Source: an uncultured Bacteroidales bacterium (GTDB lineage Bacteria > Bacteroidota > Bacteroidia > Bacteroidales > F082). From it: DNA of 64,000 nt. Within the stretch, counting starts at the first letter, position 1; each line of letters starts with the position of its first letter. The stretch lies in contig CAMHFN010000006.1 of NCBI GenBank assembly GCA_946184615.1, positions 1 to 64,000 on the forward strand, written 5' to 3'. This document shows positions 63,979-64,000 of this stretch, piece by piece. A program made the translations under genes and the position numbers. Under the pieces are notes generated by a model, which searched no databases, was not told the origin of the DNA, and worked only from the letters and a program-made list of their open reading frames with translations.

Positions 63979-64000
63979 TCTTCAATCCCCTTCCCTTATC

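Overview
The window looks like a chromosomal segment of a Bacteroidales bacterium (phylum Bacteroidota), probably an uncultured gut-type lineage. The evidence is a set of surface proteins with C-terminal T9SS sorting domains (2272-6750, 23171-27454, 38762-40255), families typical of the phylum (DUF4270 lipoprotein, IPExxxVDY protein, PG_1098/THUMP-like methyltransferase, GH92, GH97), and many upstream regions carrying the Bacteroidota -7 box TAnnTTTG, often as TATCTTTG. Coding density is very high, and several convergent gene pairs are separated by fewer than ten bases. I see no rRNA, tRNA, CRISPR array, transposase or integrase.

Layout. 1-2194: an RluB-type pseudouridine synthase cut by the left edge, with an 11-residue N-terminal repeat, then a THUMP-like methyltransferase. 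2272-6750: a C10 (streptopain-type) protease carrying an almost perfect 819-bp tandem duplication. 6773-9307: a DNA polymerase I without a recognisable proofreading site. 9427-12198: acpP-fabF-rnc-IPExxxVDY. 12231-14939: glnA and meaB on the minus strand. 15044-18937: GT5-like protein, DUF4270 lipoprotein, cyclophilin, pheS. 18940-22939: tatA, GH97, an RluA-type synthase, mnmA. 23171-33458: a large T9SS protein, a YraN nuclease, metG, a DUF937 protein, trkA-trkH. 33460-44797: envelope proteins, an EFR1 ferredoxin, a T9SS adhesin with a GH92 mannosidase, an OmpA protein. 44863-50311: small enzymes, including an AlbA_2/Schlafen-type protein, ogt, vsr, a NUDIX hydrolase and a PfkB kinase. 50324-59593: a defence operon. 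59855-63978: a small orphan gene, a DUF5131 protein, a DedA-like protein, an exported flavodoxin and a frame-broken PreA-like gene.

The most unusual object is the AT-rich, seven-gene, minus-strand operon 59593-50324. Its genes overlap or lie 2-4 bases apart: m5C methyltransferase, double-GHKL ATPase/histidine kinase, response regulator with a C-terminal Rx4H (HEPN-like) motif, HNH nuclease, second m5C methyltransferase, DUF3883 (PD-D/ExK-like) nuclease, third m5C methyltransferase with an extra C-terminal domain. I read it as a restriction-modification locus that has built in a two-component sensor and a candidate RNase effector. I know of no named defence system with exactly this composition, but I could not search.

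A second pattern is a family of purine-rich, seven-base-periodic repeats between genes and inside coding regions. It contributes in-frame inserts to polA, vsr and the PfkB kinase, the C-terminal tails of mnmA and probably tatA, and nine exact AGAAGAC copies in the PreA-like gene. There, because 7 is not divisible by 3, the two halves of the gene lie in different frames. All assignments come from reading the sequence; no database or structure search was run.
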